Counted from the stretch's first letter, positions 1-11,065 are shown. The stretch is 64,000 bases of DNA from Pseudoduganella rivuli (GCF_009674485.1 NZ_WKJJ01000009.1:186001-250000); one strand, 5' to 3'. Notes: generated by a model from the sequence alone, not told the origin. Program-made: numbers and translations.

Positions 1-787
<787 letters not shown>

Positions 788-854
788 GCAAAGGAGGTTT
801 GGCGGGGTGCCGCCGAAGCCGCGCGCTTGCGCGGTTCGTCGGTGAAGGCCTAAA

Positions 855-947
855 GCTTCCCTTCGCTGGCATTATCCAGATCAGGTTCGGAGGGTATTTC
901 TCACCCGCAGATGCAATTCGTTTTGCGCATCGCAGGACCCCTAGCGT
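855..947 (-). promoter_or_regulatory. TPP riboswitch (THI element) of thiC
   Basis: Read on the minus strand, the leader contains the hallmarks of the thiamine-pyrophosphate aptamer in order: AGGGGTCC near the 5' side, GGTGAGAAATACCC, then GAACCTGATC, and GATAATGCCAGCGAAGGGAA near the 3' side. These conserved blocks bind the pyrimidine and pyrophosphate ends of TPP. The aptamer lies about 100 nt upstream of the thiC start, leaving room for an expression platform. Known behaviour of the family is repression of thiC when TPP is abundant. Confidence 0.95.
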
Positions 948-971
948 GTGCCACCTTGCGGCAGCGGGGCG

Positions 972-977
972 ATTATA
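972..977 (-). promoter_or_regulatory. Probable thiC promoter -10 element
   Basis: A perfect TATAAT hexamer reads on the minus strand, about 25 nt upstream of the TPP aptamer. The -35 region is weak; the best candidate is TGTTGT about 16 bp upstream. A start near position 965 would give a leader of roughly 208 nt that includes the whole riboswitch. The hexamer is seen; its use is inferred from its position. Confidence 0.55.
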
Positions 978-1021
978 CCTCGCCTCGCTCCGCACAACAC
1001 ATATTGGTGACGAACTACTTG

Positions 1022-2587
1022 TTATTGTGGCTTGTACGTGACTGTCAGCGTGTAGCTGGACGCGCTGTAGCCGTTCAACAACACGTAGACGTCGCCATTG
1101 GCCGCCATGCTGATCGAGCAGGTTTCCGTGGCGGTCGACCCGTCCGACTTGCAGTCATACGACGTGGTGGTCGGGGCCGTGGTCTTGCGCGCATACAGGT
1201 CGACGTCGCCGGTGCCCGTGGTCGATGCCTTGAACGTGCCGGTGGCCGCCTTGAACGGGCCGAACGTGCGTTTCTGGTTCAGCGTCAGCGAGCCGCTGAA
1301 AGTTTCCACCTTGTCCGGTGGCGGCGGCGTGCCGGCGCCATCGCTGCCCAGTTCCATGGCGAAGGTCAGCCCCAGGCGCGCGAATTTCAGCGCGTGGTCC
1401 GCCTGGTTGCCCATGTTGGCATAGGTGTCGTTGGCGGTGTGGATGTACGGGTTATCCTGGTTGAACGACGTTTCGAACGGCATCGACGACCAGTAACCCT
1501 GGGCCGTCCACGACGCGTGGTCCGAGCAGCCATAGCCGCAGCGGTCGTAGCCGATCGTCAAGGTGGGCTGGTAAGTCTGGATCAGCTTGACCACGAAGTC
1601 GTTCTGCGTGCTGTCCGTATAGTCCGTGTACATATAGATGTCGGACGGCGAACCCTTGTAGTTCGTCATGTCCAGCTGCATGACGCCCACCACGTTGACG
1701 TTATTGTTCTTGTGCCAGGTGGCGATATCCTGCGACCCACGCAAGCCCACTTCTTCCGCCGCGTAACCGATCATCTTGATGGTGCGGCGCGGCTTGTAAT
1801 TCGACGCGAGCATCACGCGCAGCGCTTCCGTCATGCTGGCGATACCCGACGCGTCATCGTCGGCGCCCGGTGCGCGCGTGGTTTCCGTTGTGCCGTTGGT
1901 GTTGATCGAATCCAGGTGGGCGCCCAGCACCACGACTTCGGAACCGTTATCGGTGCCGTTGATGGTGAGGATGACGGACTTTTGCGGGTAGCCGCTGTGG
2001 GTGAATTGCGTGACCGTGATGTCGCTGCGTCCGGCCGCCATCGTGGTCCATTTGTTTTTCAGCCAGTCCGACGCATTCACGCCCGCCGTGGTCGTGTAAT
2101 AGCGGTTGGTGAACGCGGACATGTCGGTGATGGTCTGCGCGATGTTCGATGCCTGCAATTGCGGCACCAGCGGCGTGATGGCGCTCTGGTTGTCGAGCAC
2201 GTACGACGGACGGGTCAGCACGGGGGCCAGGGTGGCCCTTTGCGTTTGCGGCGACAGCGCGGCCAGGCCTTCCGCTTCGCTCTTGTGCATCATGAAGCCG
2301 CCGCAGCGTTTCAATTCATGGTGCACGGCGGCCGACAGCTTCAGCATTTGCTGTTCGTCGACTTCCACCAGATGGACCTGGTCTTTGACCGCGGCCTTGC
2401 CGGCCACTTCAGCCTGCGCCGTCAGCGAGCGGCTTTCGCGCGCGATCGCCTGCGGCGCGGCTTTCTTCAACTGCGCGTAGGCGTTGTCGCCCACGGTGAT
2501 CCAGAAGGTCTTTTGCTGTGCCTGTGCGGCCCCTGCCGCGCCGGCCAACAAGCTTGCCGCCAACAACGTGGTGAAGCGAACTGCCAT
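1022..2587 (-). CDS. Secreted zinc aminopeptidase, family M28, with C-terminal PPC domain
   Basis: This is a 521-residue exported peptidase that should remove N-terminal amino acids outside the cytoplasm. Residues 1-23 form a signal peptide ending AAQA. Di-zinc ligands are visible as H224 (GAHLDS), D244 (GADDDASG), D306 (QLDMT) and H383 (YIHTAND), with catalytic E278/E279 (AAEEVGL). Their spacing matches the Vibrio proteolyticus aminopeptidase (H97, D117, E151/E152, D179, H256). A matching cysteine pair sits at C350/C354. After a proline linker (about 421-424) a roughly 95-residue PPC domain follows, usually removed during maturation. The start has an AAGGAG site. It appears monocistronic, downstream of nothing co-directional nearby except the DUF4214 gene 167 bp away. 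Confidence 0.93.
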   Translation of the reverse strand: MAVRFTTLLAASLLAGAAGAAQAQQKTFWITVGDNAYAQLKKAAPQAIARESRSLTAQAEVAGKAAVKDQVHLVEVDEQQMLKLSAAVHHELKRCGGFMMHKSEAEGLAALSPQTQRATLAPVLTRPSYVLDNQSAITPLVPQLQASNIAQTITDMSAFTNRYYTTTAGVNASDWLKNKWTTMAAGRSDITVTQFTHSGYPQKSVILTINGTDNGSEVVVLGAHLDSINTNGTTETTRAPGADDDASGIASMTEALRVMLASNYKPRRTIKMIGYAAEEVGLRGSQDIATWHKNNNVNVVGVMQLDMTNYKGSPSDIYMYTDYTDSTQNDFVVKLIQTYQPTLTIGYDRCGYGCSDHASWTAQGYWSSMPFETSFNQDNPYIHTANDTYANMGNQADHALKFARLGLTFAMELGSDGAGTPPPPDKVETFSGSLTLNQKRTFGPFKAATGTFKASTTGTGDVDLYARKTTAPTTTSYDCKSDGSTATETCSISMAANGDVYVLLNGYSASSYTLTVTYKPQ

Positions 2588-2704
2588 GTCTGTCTCCTTG
2601 GTTGTCTCAGTTGCGTATACAAGTTATACGAGCGAGCCAAGGTAGACAGATGCGGCAGTCGAGTCAAAAAAATTGCAAAAATAGACACATAGTCAAACCG
2701 TGTT

Positions 2705-2740
2705 ACAGGCTTAACAGCGAGGTGCACACTGCAAGCCTGT
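2705..2740 (-). terminator. Inverted repeat downstream of the DUF4214 gene
   Basis: ACAGGCTT (2705-2712) and AAGCCTGT (2733-2740) form an 8-bp stem with a 20-nt loop just after the stop of the 2755-4263 gene. No U-run follows, so it may be a weak or Rho-assisted terminator, or only an mRNA-stabilising hairpin. Little else is recognisable between 2588 and 2754. Confidence 0.3.
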
Positions 2741-2754
2741 ACCCACGGCTGAAC

Positions 2755-4263
2755 TCACGAGCCGAATGGCATGTAGTCGCAGCCATGCTCGATGCTGCCC
2801 ACCACCTGTGCGCGGTTTTCCGCCCCCTCGCTGAAGTTCGCCAGCACATTGGCGCGCGCTTCGCCGTGGTCCAGCACATCCACCCAGTAATCGAAGCCGG
2901 CCTGGTCGTACCCCCGGTGCAGCACGTTGTTGTACAGGCGGGCGACGAACGACGCATTCGACGGGTGGTCGCCATACAGCGCGGTGAATTCGGCGCTGTT
3001 GATGAAGCTTTGCGCCAGGTCGCGCAACGTGATGTTGCCGTCCAGCGCCTTGATCCAGTAACCCAGGCCCGGCTTGTCGGGATGGCGGTCGAATGCGGCG
3101 GTATACATGCGCCATGCCTGGCCCGCATTGCCGTCGATGTCATAGGCCACGGCGCCGTCGGCAAATTGCAGGCGTTCGACATTGGTCAGCACGTCGACGC
3201 CGCCGCCCGACGCCACTTCCAGCTTGTTGTCGGTCTGCGTCACCGTGTATTGCGCCTTGTTACCGCTGAAGACCACCGTGTCGGCGCCGGTGCCGCCATC
3301 GACCTTGTGATGGCCGGACAGCATGGTGATGGTGTCATTGCCGGCGCCCGCGAACACATCGAGCTTGCCGCCGCCACCGGCGACGGATACCGCGTCGTCG
3401 CCTGCACCGGACGCAATCAGCACCGTTTGCGGCAACACGGCCGGCAAGTCCACCTTGATGGTATCGCTGCCGGACAATGCGCCACGCACCAGGCCCAGCA
3501 TGTCATCGAGCTGGCCGGTGTTGAACATGACACCGAGGTCATCGCCCCGCACATAGCTGCCGTCGCGGAATTCCAGGTCCAGCGACGTGGCTTTGCCATC
3601 CAGCGTCACATCCAGTACCGGGGGTTTCAGCCAGATGTCCGGCCGGCCCCCTTCCACATCGGGGTGGGCGATGGCGTCCGGGTTGCCCGACAGGTTGAAG
3701 CGGCCTTCGACCGTGGCCGACGTGAGGAATTTATCGGCGGTCAAGTGCAGGCTGCTGAAACTGCCATGCAACTGGCCATCCATGCCGATGGTGAGGTGGC
3801 CGTCGAGTTCCGCACTGACATTGCCGTACACTGCGTCGTAATCGGCCGACGTGGTGGCGTACAGGGTCTTGATCCTGATACTGTCCATGGCAGCGGCCGT
3901 CGCATCGATACTGAACGATGGCTGCGTCATGTAATTGAATTCAAACTTGCCGCTTTCTTCTATCGACACCGCACCAGGTAGCGTCAGTTTCATGCCCGTT
4001 GCGCTGGCGGCGCCGCTGACAGCCGTGGCGTTGGCCAGCGTCACCCCGGTGAATTCCTGTACCACGCCGCTGGGGTACGTGATTTTCACTATGCCGTTCG
4101 CCATGGTGGCGGAAGTGAATTTCGCGCCATCGTCCGGTATGCCCGCCAGCGCCGACGCCATCGCGTCCATTGCCGCGTCGAACACGCCATTCTCATGCGC
4201 CAACCCGTCCAGTGCGGCGCTGTCCATCACTGCCTGCGAAATCTTGACATCGATCGTAGCCAT
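2755..4263 (-). CDS. DUF4214 domain protein with RTX-like glycine-rich region
   Basis: The 502-residue product has no N-terminal signal peptide. The N-terminal 280 residues are not recognised. Residues about 285-325 hold glycine/aspartate-rich repeats (GAGDDAV, GAGNDTI, GGTGADT) like calcium-binding RTX nonapeptides. The C-terminal ~130 residues are DUF4214: AFDRHPDKPGLGYW, then NNVLHRGYDQAGFDYW, ending in FSEGAENRAQV. Proteins of this build are commonly exported by type I systems and linked to surface layers or adhesion, but no type I exporter gene is in this window. The start has a strong GGAGG. A paralogue with the same C-terminal block is at 28818-30950. Function is unknown beyond likely extracellular location. 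Confidence 0.8.
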   Translation of the reverse strand: MATIDVKISQAVMDSAALDGLAHENGVFDAAMDAMASALAGIPDDGAKFTSATMANGIVKITYPSGVVQEFTGVTLANATAVSGAASATGMKLTLPGAVSIEESGKFEFNYMTQPSFSIDATAAAMDSIRIKTLYATTSADYDAVYGNVSAELDGHLTIGMDGQLHGSFSSLHLTADKFLTSATVEGRFNLSGNPDAIAHPDVEGGRPDIWLKPPVLDVTLDGKATSLDLEFRDGSYVRGDDLGVMFNTGQLDDMLGLVRGALSGSDTIKVDLPAVLPQTVLIASGAGDDAVSVAGGGGKLDVFAGAGNDTITMLSGHHKVDGGTGADTVVFSGNKAQYTVTQTDNKLEVASGGGVDVLTNVERLQFADGAVAYDIDGNAGQAWRMYTAAFDRHPDKPGLGYWIKALDGNITLRDLAQSFINSAEFTALYGDHPSNASFVARLYNNVLHRGYDQAGFDYWVDVLDHGEARANVLANFSEGAENRAQVVGSIEHGCDYMPFGS

Positions 4264-4504
4264 GTTTGCCTCCGTTTATTGTCAGCAGCGGGAGTTATTG
4301 TTTCCGAAATGAAAACATTGATACTGTGATTTCATTATATGAAAGCTGCTCAACCGGACAGGCGCGCACTCATCCGTTCTTACATCCCCTTACAACTGAT
4401 GAATTTGCTTACAGGCAGCGAAACATTGCTGAACAGACACTGTTATACGTCGAAAAAATTGTGCACTGCGATGGCCGCCACATGCACTGGCTCCGTTGCC
4501 ACCT

Positions 4505-4510
4505 TATAAT
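4505..4510 (+). promoter_or_regulatory. Probable valS promoter -10 element
   Basis: A perfect TATAAT lies 34 nt upstream of the valS start. No convincing -35 is seen at the usual distance. A transcript starting near 4517 would have a short leader of about 27 nt. The rest of the 4264-4543 gap is AT-richer than its surroundings and holds nothing else that I recognise. Confidence 0.5.
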
Positions 4511-4543
4511 GGTCGTTTTCGCCTACTACTCACGCCCAACATC

Positions 4544-7348
4544 ATGGAATTAGCCAAGTCTTTCGAGCCTGCCAATATTGAACAGTTCTGGCGCAGCGAG
4601 TGGGAAAAGCGCGGTTACTTTGCCGCCTCCCTCGACCTGTCGAAACCGTCCTTCAGCATCCAGCTGCCGCCACCGAACGTGACCGGTACGTTGCACATGG
4701 GGCACGCGTTCAACCAGACCATCATGGACGGACTGACCCGCTACCACCGCATGCTGGGCCATAACACGGCCTGGATTCCCGGCACCGACCACGCCGGTAT
4801 CGCCACGCAAATCGTCGTTGAGCGCCAGCTCGACGCGCAGAAAGTGTCGCGTCACGACCTGGGCCGCGAAAAATTCGTGGAAAAAGTGTGGGAGTGGAAG
4901 GAAAAATCCGGCTCCACCATTACCGGCCAGATGCGCCGCATGGGCACGTCGCCGGACTGGGCCCGCGAATACTTCACAATGGACGAGCCGCGCTCGAAAA
5001 TCGTGTCCGACGTGTTCGTGCGCCTGTTTGAACAAGGCTTGATCTACCGCGGCAAGCGCCTGGTCAACTGGGACCCGGTGCTGGGCACCGCGGTATCGGA
5101 CCTGGAAGTGGTGTCGGAAGAGGAAGATGGCTCGATGTGGTACATCAAGTACCCGCTGGCCGATGGCAGCGGCCACCTGACCGTCGCCACCACCCGTCCT
5201 GAAACCATGCTGGGCGACGTTGCCGTGGCAGTCGACCCGACCGACGAGCGCTACACGGCGCTGGTCGGCAAGATGCTGAAGCTGCCGCTGTGCGACCGCG
5301 AAATCCCCGTCATTGCCGATTCCTACGTCGACAAGGCGTTCGGCACCGGCTGCGTGAAAATCACGCCGGCGCACGACTTCAACGACTACCAGGTGGGCCA
5401 GCGCCACAAGCTGGACATGCCGTCGATCCTGACCCTGGACGCGAAAATCGCCGACACCGCGCCAGCCGCCTACGTGGGCCTGGACCGCTTCGCTGCCCGC
5501 AAGCAAATCGTGGCCGATCTGGATGCACAGGGTCTGCTGGAACAGGTCAAGCCGCACAAGCTGATGGTGCCGCGCGGCGACCGTACCGGCGTTGTCATCG
5601 AGCCGATGCTGACGGACCAGTGGTTCGTCGCCATGAGCAAGCCGGCCCCGGAAGGCACGTTCTTCCCGGGCAAATCCATCGCGGAAGTCGCGCTGGAAAA
5701 AGTCGCCAATGGCGAAATCAAATTCGTGCCGGAAAACTGGAGCACCACGTACAACCAGTGGCTGAACAATATCCAGGACTGGTGCATTTCCCGCCAGCTG
5801 TGGTGGGGCCATCAAATCCCGGCCTGGTACGACGAGCAGGGCAATGTGTTCGTGGCCAAGACCGAAGACGAAGCCAGGGCCAAAGCCGCCGCCGCCGGCA
5901 GCACCGGGACGCTGACGCGCGACAACGACGTGCTGGACACGTGGTTCTCGTCCGCGCTGGTGCCGTTCTCGACCCTGGGCTGGCCGGAACAGACGCCGGA
6001 AATGTCGGCCTTCCTGCCATCGAACGTGCTGGTGACGGGCTTCGACATCATCTTCTTCTGGGTCGCGCGCATGGTCATGATGACGGCGCACTTCACCGGC
6101 AAGGTGCCGTTCAATACCGTGTACGTGCACGGCCTGGTGCGCGATTCGCAGGGCCAGAAGATGTCCAAGTCGAAGGGCAACACCCTGGACCCGATCGACC
6201 TGATCGACGGTATCGGCATCGATGCACTGGTGGAAAAACGCACCACCGGCCTGATGAACCCGAAAGATGCACAGAAGATCGAGAAAGCCACCCGCAAGGA
6301 ATTCCCGGAAGGGATCGCCGCTTATGGCACCGACGCGGTGCGCTTCACGATGGCGTCGTATGCGTCGCTGGGCCGCAACATCAACTTCGACCTGGGCCGC
6401 TGCGAAGGTTACCGCAACTTCGGCAACAAGCTGTGGAACGCGACCCGCTTCGTCATCATGAACACGGAAGGCAAGGATTGCTCGGCGCCGGCCAGCGATG
6501 CCGACCTGTCGCAGGCGGACAAGTGGATCATTTCGCTGCTGCAAAAGGCGGAACTGGAAGTCGCCAAGGGCTTCGAAGACTATCGCTTCGACAACATCGC
6601 CAGCGCGATCTACAAATTCGTGTGGGACGAGTACTGCGACTGGTACCTGGAACTGGCCAAGGTGCAGGTGCAAAACGGCACCGAAGCCCAGCAACGCGCC
6701 ACCCGCCACACCTTGTTGCGCGTGCTGGAAGTGGTGCTGCGCCTGGCGCACCCGGTCATCCCGTTCATCACGGAAGAACTGTGGCAGACGGTCGCCCCAC
6801 TGGCGGGCAAAGGCGATACGGCCGGCAAGTCGATCATGACGCAGCCCTATCCGCTGGCCGTGGAAGCGAACATCAATGAAGCGGCGGAAAGCTGGATGGG
6901 CGAGCTGAAAGCGCTGACCGACGCCACCCGTAACTTGCGCGGTGAAATGAAGCTGGCGCCGTCGCTGCGCGTGCCGCTGATCGTGGAAGCGTCGGGCGCC
7001 GACAAGGAACGCATGGCCGTGTTCGCGCCGTACATCCAGGCGCTGGGCAAGCTGTCGGACGTGTCGATTGTCGATACGCTGCCGGAAACCACGGCGGCCG
7101 TGTCGGTGGTGGGCACCACCAAGCTGATGCTGAAAGTCGAGATCGACGTGAAGGCGGAACGCGAGCGCCTGTCGAAGGAAATCGCGCGCCTGGAAGGCGA
7201 AATCGCCAAGGCATCGGGCAAGCTGTCGTCGGAATCCTTCGTGGCCCGTGCTCCGGCTGCCGTGGTGGCGCAGGAAAAAGAACGTGTCGCCACGTTCGGC
7301 GCCACCCTGGCCAAGATGCAGGAACAACTGGCCAAGCTGCCGGCGTAA
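4544..7348 (+). CDS. valS: Valyl-tRNA synthetase
   Basis: ValS charges tRNA-Val with valine in the cytoplasm and edits mischarged threonine. The 934-residue class I synthetase shows the HIGH motif as HMGH at residues 51-54, following PPPNVTGTL, and KMSKS at 539-543. A C-terminal coiled coil from about residue 865 ([18 protein letters not shown]) is the tRNA-binding arm of bacterial ValS. The start [16 protein letters not shown] at 4544 is preferred over an in-frame ATG 48 bp upstream, because it matches the family N-terminus and lies downstream of the TATAAT. Length is normal. An intrinsic terminator follows. Confidence 0.97.
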   Translation: MELAKSFEPANIEQFWRSEWEKRGYFAASLDLSKPSFSIQLPPPNVTGTLHMGHAFNQTIMDGLTRYHRMLGHNTAWIPGTDHAGIATQIVVERQLDAQKVSRHDLGREKFVEKVWEWKEKSGSTITGQMRRMGTSPDWAREYFTMDEPRSKIVSDVFVRLFEQGLIYRGKRLVNWDPVLGTAVSDLEVVSEEEDGSMWYIKYPLADGSGHLTVATTRPETMLGDVAVAVDPTDERYTALVGKMLKLPLCDREIPVIADSYVDKAFGTGCVKITPAHDFNDYQVGQRHKLDMPSILTLDAKIADTAPAAYVGLDRFAARKQIVADLDAQGLLEQVKPHKLMVPRGDRTGVVIEPMLTDQWFVAMSKPAPEGTFFPGKSIAEVALEKVANGEIKFVPENWSTTYNQWLNNIQDWCISRQLWWGHQIPAWYDEQGNVFVAKTEDEARAKAAAAGSTGTLTRDNDVLDTWFSSALVPFSTLGWPEQTPEMSAFLPSNVLVTGFDIIFFWVARMVMMTAHFTGKVPFNTVYVHGLVRDSQGQKMSKSKGNTLDPIDLIDGIGIDALVEKRTTGLMNPKDAQKIEKATRKEFPEGIAAYGTDAVRFTMASYASLGRNINFDLGRCEGYRNFGNKLWNATRFVIMNTEGKDCSAPASDADLSQADKWIISLLQKAELEVAKGFEDYRFDNIASAIYKFVWDEYCDWYLELAKVQVQNGTEAQQRATRHTLLRVLEVVLRLAHPVIPFITEELWQTVAPLAGKGDTAGKSIMTQPYPLAVEANINEAAESWMGELKALTDATRNLRGEMKLAPSLRVPLIVEASGADKERMAVFAPYIQALGKLSDVSIVDTLPETTAAVSVVGTTKLMLKVEIDVKAERERLSKEIARLEGEIAKASGKLSSESFVARAPAAVVAQEKERVATFGATLAKMQEQLAKLPA

Positions 7349-7366
7349 TCCACCGCACTTCCCATC

Positions 7367-7392
7367 AAAGCCGGCCCAGCGCCGGCTTTTTT
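7367..7392 (+). terminator. Intrinsic terminator of valS
   Basis: AAAGCCGGC (7367-7375) pairs with GCCGGCTTT (7381-7389) across a 5-nt loop and is followed by a run of T. This is a textbook Rho-independent terminator 18 bp after the valS stop. Confidence 0.9.
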
Positions 7393-7493
7393 CATTGGGG
7401 CCTGGCCCCTTTCGTACTATCGTTCGGGCTAGGTTCGATAGGTTTACATCGAGTGGTTCCTCTAATTAGGGTTATGAAATAGCACGATCGTTT

Positions 7494-7502
7494 TGCTACA
7501 CT
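7494..7502 (+). promoter_or_regulatory. Possible extended -10 promoter of the DUF2147 gene
   Basis: TGCTACACT resembles an extended -10 (TG-n-TACACT) 40 bp before the start codon. The -35 region is weak. The distance fits a short leader that includes the TTTTGGAG ribosome site. Confidence 0.4.
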
Positions 7503-7542
7503 GGACGGATAACACCAACAACCTTCTTTTGGAGACACACCC

Positions 7543-7986
7543 ATGTTCAAGCGCTTCACCGCCGGCGTTCTGCTGGCTGCCGCCCTGGCCCCTGCTTTCG
7601 CTGCCGACATTTCGCCGGTCGGCCTGTGGCAAAACATTGACGATGAAAGCGGCAAGCCGAAAGCCCTGATCCGTATCACGGAAAGCAATGGCGTGCTGCA
7701 GGGCCAGATTGAAAAACTGTTCCGCGCACCGAACGAAGACCAGAATCCCAAGTGCGACAAGTGCACCGATGCACGCAAGGACAAGCCTGTGGTCGGCATG
7801 GTGATCCTCACCGGCCTGAAAAAAGATGGCGATGAATACTCGGGCGGCGAAATCCTCGACCCGAACAACGGCAAAGTTTACAAGAGCAAGCTGGAACTCA
7901 CCGATGGCGGCAAGAAATTGAAAATGCGCGGCTACATCGGCATGCCGATGCTGGGCCGCACGCAAACCTGGATCCGCCAGGAATAA
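7543..7986 (+). CDS. DUF2147 family exported protein
   Basis: The 147-residue product has a clear signal peptide (MFKRFTAGVLLAAALAPAFA, cleaved before ADISPVG). A compact DUF2147 domain follows: GLWQNIDDESGKPKALIRI, GQIEKLF, a CDKC pair, GGEILDPNNGKVYKSKLEL and LKMRGYIGMPMLGRTQTW. Members are small periplasmic beta-barrel-like proteins of unknown role, often next to transport or stress genes. The start has TTGGAGA at good spacing. Its neighbours are unrelated (valS, pqqE convergent), so context does not assign a function. Confidence 0.88.
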   Translation: MFKRFTAGVLLAAALAPAFAADISPVGLWQNIDDESGKPKALIRITESNGVLQGQIEKLFRAPNEDQNPKCDKCTDARKDKPVVGMVILTGLKKDGDEYSGGEILDPNNGKVYKSKLELTDGGKKLKMRGYIGMPMLGRTQTWIRQE

Positions 7987-8001
7987 TCCTCGTCCATCGC
8001 A

Positions 8002-9126
8002 TCAGCCTTCCGCCAGCAGCCGCCTGGATTCCGCATCGCTGCGGAAGATCAGCGGCTGCCCGGCATCAGGGTCCCGGCGCTGCGCCAGTTTCACCACGTG
8101 CTGCACCACGCCATGCGCCGGTGATTTTTCGCACACGGGATCGGCGCTCGCCGCATCCCCCGCCAATGCCAGCGCCTGGCACCGGCAACCACCATAATCC
8201 TTGTCCTTGTCCGGGCAGGTGCGGCACGGCTCCTGCATCCACGCGTCGCCACGGAAGCGGTTGAACGCCGCGCTGTCATACCAGATCTCGCGCAAGCCCT
8301 GGCTGCGCACGTCGGGAAAGACCATGCCCGGTATCGAGCGTGCCGCATGGCAAGGCAGCGCCGCGCCATCGGCCGACACGGCCAGGAACACGGAACCCCA
8401 GCCACTCATGCACGCCTTGGGTTTGTCCTCGAAGTAATCCGGCACCACGAACAGGATGCGCATGCGGTTGCCGATGCGCTCGCGGCAGCGGTTCACCACC
8501 GCTTCCGCCTTCTCGACCTGCTCGCGCGTCGGCATCAGTTGCGCGCGGTTCAGCAACCCCCAGCCATAGTATTGGGTGTTGGCCAGTTCCAGGTATTCTG
8601 CTCCCATCGCCAGCGCCATCTCGATGATGCGCTCGACATGGTCCAGGTTATAGCGGTGCAACACCACGTTCAGCACCATCGGGTAATCGAATTGCTTGAT
8701 CAGGCGCGCGACTTTGGACTTCAAATCAAAGGTGCGCGTACTGGTCAAGAAATCGTTCATTTCCCGCGTCGAATCCTGGAACGACAGCTGGATGTGATCG
8801 AGCCCCGCATCGCGCAACGCGCCCAGCCGCGCTTCCGTCAGGCCGATGCCGGACGTGATCAAATTCGTGTAAAAGCCCAGCCGCCGGCCTTCCGCCACCA
8901 GCTGCTCCAGGTCGTCGCGCAACAGCGGTTCACCACCGGAAAAGCCCAGTTGCGCGGCGCCCAGTTCACGCGCCTGACGCATCACGTCGCACCACTGTTC
9001 CAGCGTCAATTCATCGCGGCACCGCACATAATCCACGGGGTTATAGCAAAACACGCAATGCAGCGGGCAACGATAGGTCAGTTCCGCCAGCAGCCACAGT
9101 GGCGGAGTAATCGCCGGGGCGTCCAT
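8002..9126 (-). CDS. pqqE: PqqA peptide cyclase PqqE (radical SAM)
   Basis: PqqE forms the carbon-carbon bond between the Glu and Tyr side chains of the precursor peptide PqqA, the first step of PQQ synthesis. The 374-residue protein shows the radical-SAM cluster motif C20-x3-C24-x2-C27 (RCPLHCVFCYN), GFSGGEPLLR, and a C-terminal SPASM domain with many cysteines (PCHAA, PCRTCPDKDKDYGGCRCQAL). The frame stays open upstream, but the start MDAPAITPPLW is chosen because it lies 2 nt after the pqqD stop and begins right before the radical-SAM domain. It is the last gene of the operon; DUF2147 lies convergent 15 bp beyond. Confidence 0.97.
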   Translation of the reverse strand: MDAPAITPPLWLLAELTYRCPLHCVFCYNPVDYVRCRDELTLEQWCDVMRQARELGAAQLGFSGGEPLLRDDLEQLVAEGRRLGFYTNLITSGIGLTEARLGALRDAGLDHIQLSFQDSTREMNDFLTSTRTFDLKSKVARLIKQFDYPMVLNVVLHRYNLDHVERIIEMALAMGAEYLELANTQYYGWGLLNRAQLMPTREQVEKAEAVVNRCRERIGNRMRILFVVPDYFEDKPKACMSGWGSVFLAVSADGAALPCHAARSIPGMVFPDVRSQGLREIWYDSAAFNRFRGDAWMQEPCRTCPDKDKDYGGCRCQALALAGDAASADPVCEKSPAHGVVQHVVKLAQRRDPDAGQPLIFRSDAESRRLLAEG

Positions 9127-9128
9127 GA

Positions 9129-9392
9129 TCACACCACCCAGCCGTGCCGGCGCGCATCGGCGATAAAGGCGTCGACGTCGGACGCCAGGCCGGTCGCGCC
9201 GAACGCGCTTTCCAGTTGCGCGACGATTTCCACCAACGGCCGGCTGCCATCGCAGCGCTTGAGGATTTCGGCGGCGCTGCGGTTCAATTTGACCATGCCT
9301 TCCGGGTACAGCAGCACATACGCATCCTGCACGGGCTCCCACTGCAGGCGGAACAAACGGGCCAGGCGCGGGTGCTCAACAATCGTATCCAT
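9129..9392 (-). CDS. pqqD: PQQ biosynthesis peptide chaperone PqqD
   Basis: PqqD is a small RiPP-recognition-element protein that binds the PqqA peptide and presents it to PqqE. The 87-residue sequence has the family features: RLQWEPVQDAYVLLYPEGMVKLN, then SAAEILKRCDG and VDAFIADARRHGWV. A GGGAG ribosome site precedes the start, 15 nt after pqqC. The stop is 2 nt before pqqE, indicating coupled translation. Confidence 0.95.
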   Translation of the reverse strand: MDTIVEHPRLARLFRLQWEPVQDAYVLLYPEGMVKLNRSAAEILKRCDGSRPLVEIVAQLESAFGATGLASDVDAFIADARRHGWVV

Positions 9393-9407
9393 GACAAGTC
9401 TCCCTGA

Positions 9408-10109
9408 TTAACCGCATTCACCGTACGCCAGCTCGATCGCGTCCATCATGGACCACAGCACGTCGAGCTTGAATTGCAGGATGTCCAGCGCGCGCAATTG
9501 CTGTTCGCGCGTCGTAAAATGCGCCAGCGTGGTTTCCAGCCCGTGTTCCACATCGCGCTCGGCCAGCGAGATGCGGCTGCGGAAGTATTGCAAGCCATCC
9601 GGCTCGATCCACGGATAGTTTTGCGGCCAACTGGCCAGCCGGTCCTTGTGGATTTTCGGTGCAAACATTTCCGTCAGCGACGAGCACACGGCTTCCTGCC
9701 ACGGCGCCTGCCGCGCGAAATTCACATAGGCGTCGACGGCAAAGCGCACCCCCGGCAGCACGTGCTGCTGCGACCACAATTCATCGCGCGTCAGGCCCAC
9801 GGCCACGCCGAGCCGCACCCACGCTTCGATCCCGCCTTCGTTGGTCTCGTCGCCATCGTGGTCGACGATGCGCTGGCGCCAGCGGCGGCGCGTTTCGCGG
9901 TCCGGACAATTGGCCATGATGGCGGCATCCTTTTGCGGTATGCAGACCTGGTAATAAAAGCGGTTGGCGACCCAGCCCCGGATCTGCTCCGGCCGCAGCA
10001 AACCCTGCTGCATCCGGACGTTGAACGGATGGTGGATGTGATAGCGGTTGCCCTTGGCCAGCAAGCGCTCCGTGAAGGTGGCGGGGTCCCAGGGTGGCAA
10101 CGTGCTCAT
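9408..10109 (-). CDS. pqqC: Pyrroloquinoline-quinone synthase PqqC
   Basis: PqqC is a cofactor-free oxidase that performs the last ring closure and oxidation to PQQ. The 233-residue all-helical protein shows [46 protein letters not shown] and [10 protein letters not shown], all typical. Its start overlaps the pqqB stop by 4 nt (ATGA). Length is normal for the family. Confidence 0.97.
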   Translation of the reverse strand: MSTLPPWDPATFTERLLAKGNRYHIHHPFNVRMQQGLLRPEQIRGWVANRFYYQVCIPQKDAAIMANCPDRETRRRWRQRIVDHDGDETNEGGIEAWVRLGVAVGLTRDELWSQQHVLPGVRFAVDAYVNFARQAPWQEAVCSSLTEMFAPKIHKDRLASWPQNYPWIEPDGLQYFRSRISLAERDVEHGLETTLAHFTTREQQLRALDILQFKLDVLWSMMDAIELAYGECG

Positions 10110-11044
10110 AATAAAATCTCCATGCCGTCATACGCCACCTCGACCCCCTGCGCGCGCAATACGCCGCGCTGGGGACTGTCTTCATCGAGAATGGGATTGG
10201 TGTTATTGATATGAATGAGGATCTTGCGCCGTCCGGCCGAATTGGACGGTCCGGGCAGCCCGGCCAGCACTTCCAGCATGCCGCCCTCGCCCGACTGCGG
10301 CAAATGCCCCATGGCCGCCGCCGGCTTGCTCGAAAAACCGTGGACGATCATTTCATCTTCGGTCCAGAACGTACCGTCCACCAGCAGGCAATCCGCTTCG
10401 CTCATGGCCTGGTATGCCAGCGCGTCGATGCGGCCCAGGCCGGGCGCATAAAACAGCCGCTTGCCGCTGACCAGGTCGTGCACCAGCAAGCCGATGTTGT
10501 CGCCCGGCGCGGGGCAATCGCGGCGCGGCGAATAGGGCGGCGCATTGCTGTGCAGCGGCACGGCCGTAAAGCGCACGCCATTGAGCTGCGGCACGGTGAA
10601 CGAATGCCGCTCCCCTGCCGCCACCGGGATGTCGTGCCAGTCGACGCCGCAGTAATGCGACAGCACGTTCAACAGCGGCAGTCCCGAGGTCAGGTCGCCG
10701 TGCACGGCGGCGCTGCAATACAGCGGCAACCGTTTCCCTTCGCGCAGCATCATCAGGCCCGTCACATGGTCGACTTGCGCATCCATCAGCAGCACGGCGG
10801 CAATGCCGCTGTCACGCGCGGCCCGCGCCGGCTGCAGCGCGGGACTGGCCCGCAGTTGCGTCAGGATGTCGGGCGACGCATTGACCAGTAGCCAGTCCTT
10901 GCCATCGACGGAAATCGCGATCGACGATTGCGTGCGCGCACGGCTGTTGATGGCGCCGCGCCGCACACCGTCGCACTGGCGGCAATTGCAATTCCACTGC
11001 GGGTAGCCGCCGCCAGCCGAAGAACCGAGTACCAGGATTTTCAT
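10106..11044 (-). CDS. pqqB: PQQ biosynthesis protein PqqB
   Basis: PqqB is a metallo-beta-lactamase-fold protein implicated in hydroxylation of the Tyr moiety of the cyclised precursor. The 312-residue protein starts [19 protein letters not shown] and has the N-terminal zinc site CNCRQCDG. It also has the altered metal motif [10 protein letters not shown] expected of PqqB, rather than a canonical HxHxDH. It is the second gene of the operon, 21 nt after pqqA, and overlaps pqqC by 4 nt. Confidence 0.97.
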   Translation of the reverse strand: MKILVLGSSAGGGYPQWNCNCRQCDGVRRGAINSRARTQSSIAISVDGKDWLLVNASPDILTQLRASPALQPARAARDSGIAAVLLMDAQVDHVTGLMMLREGKRLPLYCSAAVHGDLTSGLPLLNVLSHYCGVDWHDIPVAAGERHSFTVPQLNGVRFTAVPLHSNAPPYSPRRDCPAPGDNIGLLVHDLVSGKRLFYAPGLGRIDALAYQAMSEADCLLVDGTFWTEDEMIVHGFSSKPAAAMGHLPQSGEGGMLEVLAGLPGPSNSAGRRKILIHINNTNPILDEDSPQRGVLRAQGVEVAYDGMEILL

Positions 11045-11065
11045 GGCAGCCCCCGCAAGCCCAGG

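Noticed and set aside
911-2692. A 593-codon plus-strand frame opposite the M28 peptidase
   Set aside because: Antisense shadow; the minus-strand product has a signal peptide and all zinc ligands at family spacing.
4550-7327. A 925-codon open frame on the minus strand opposite valS
   Set aside because: It lies wholly antisense to a clear ValS, is rich in His/Arg/Gln/Val as expected of a GC-skewed shadow frame, and shows no family motif.
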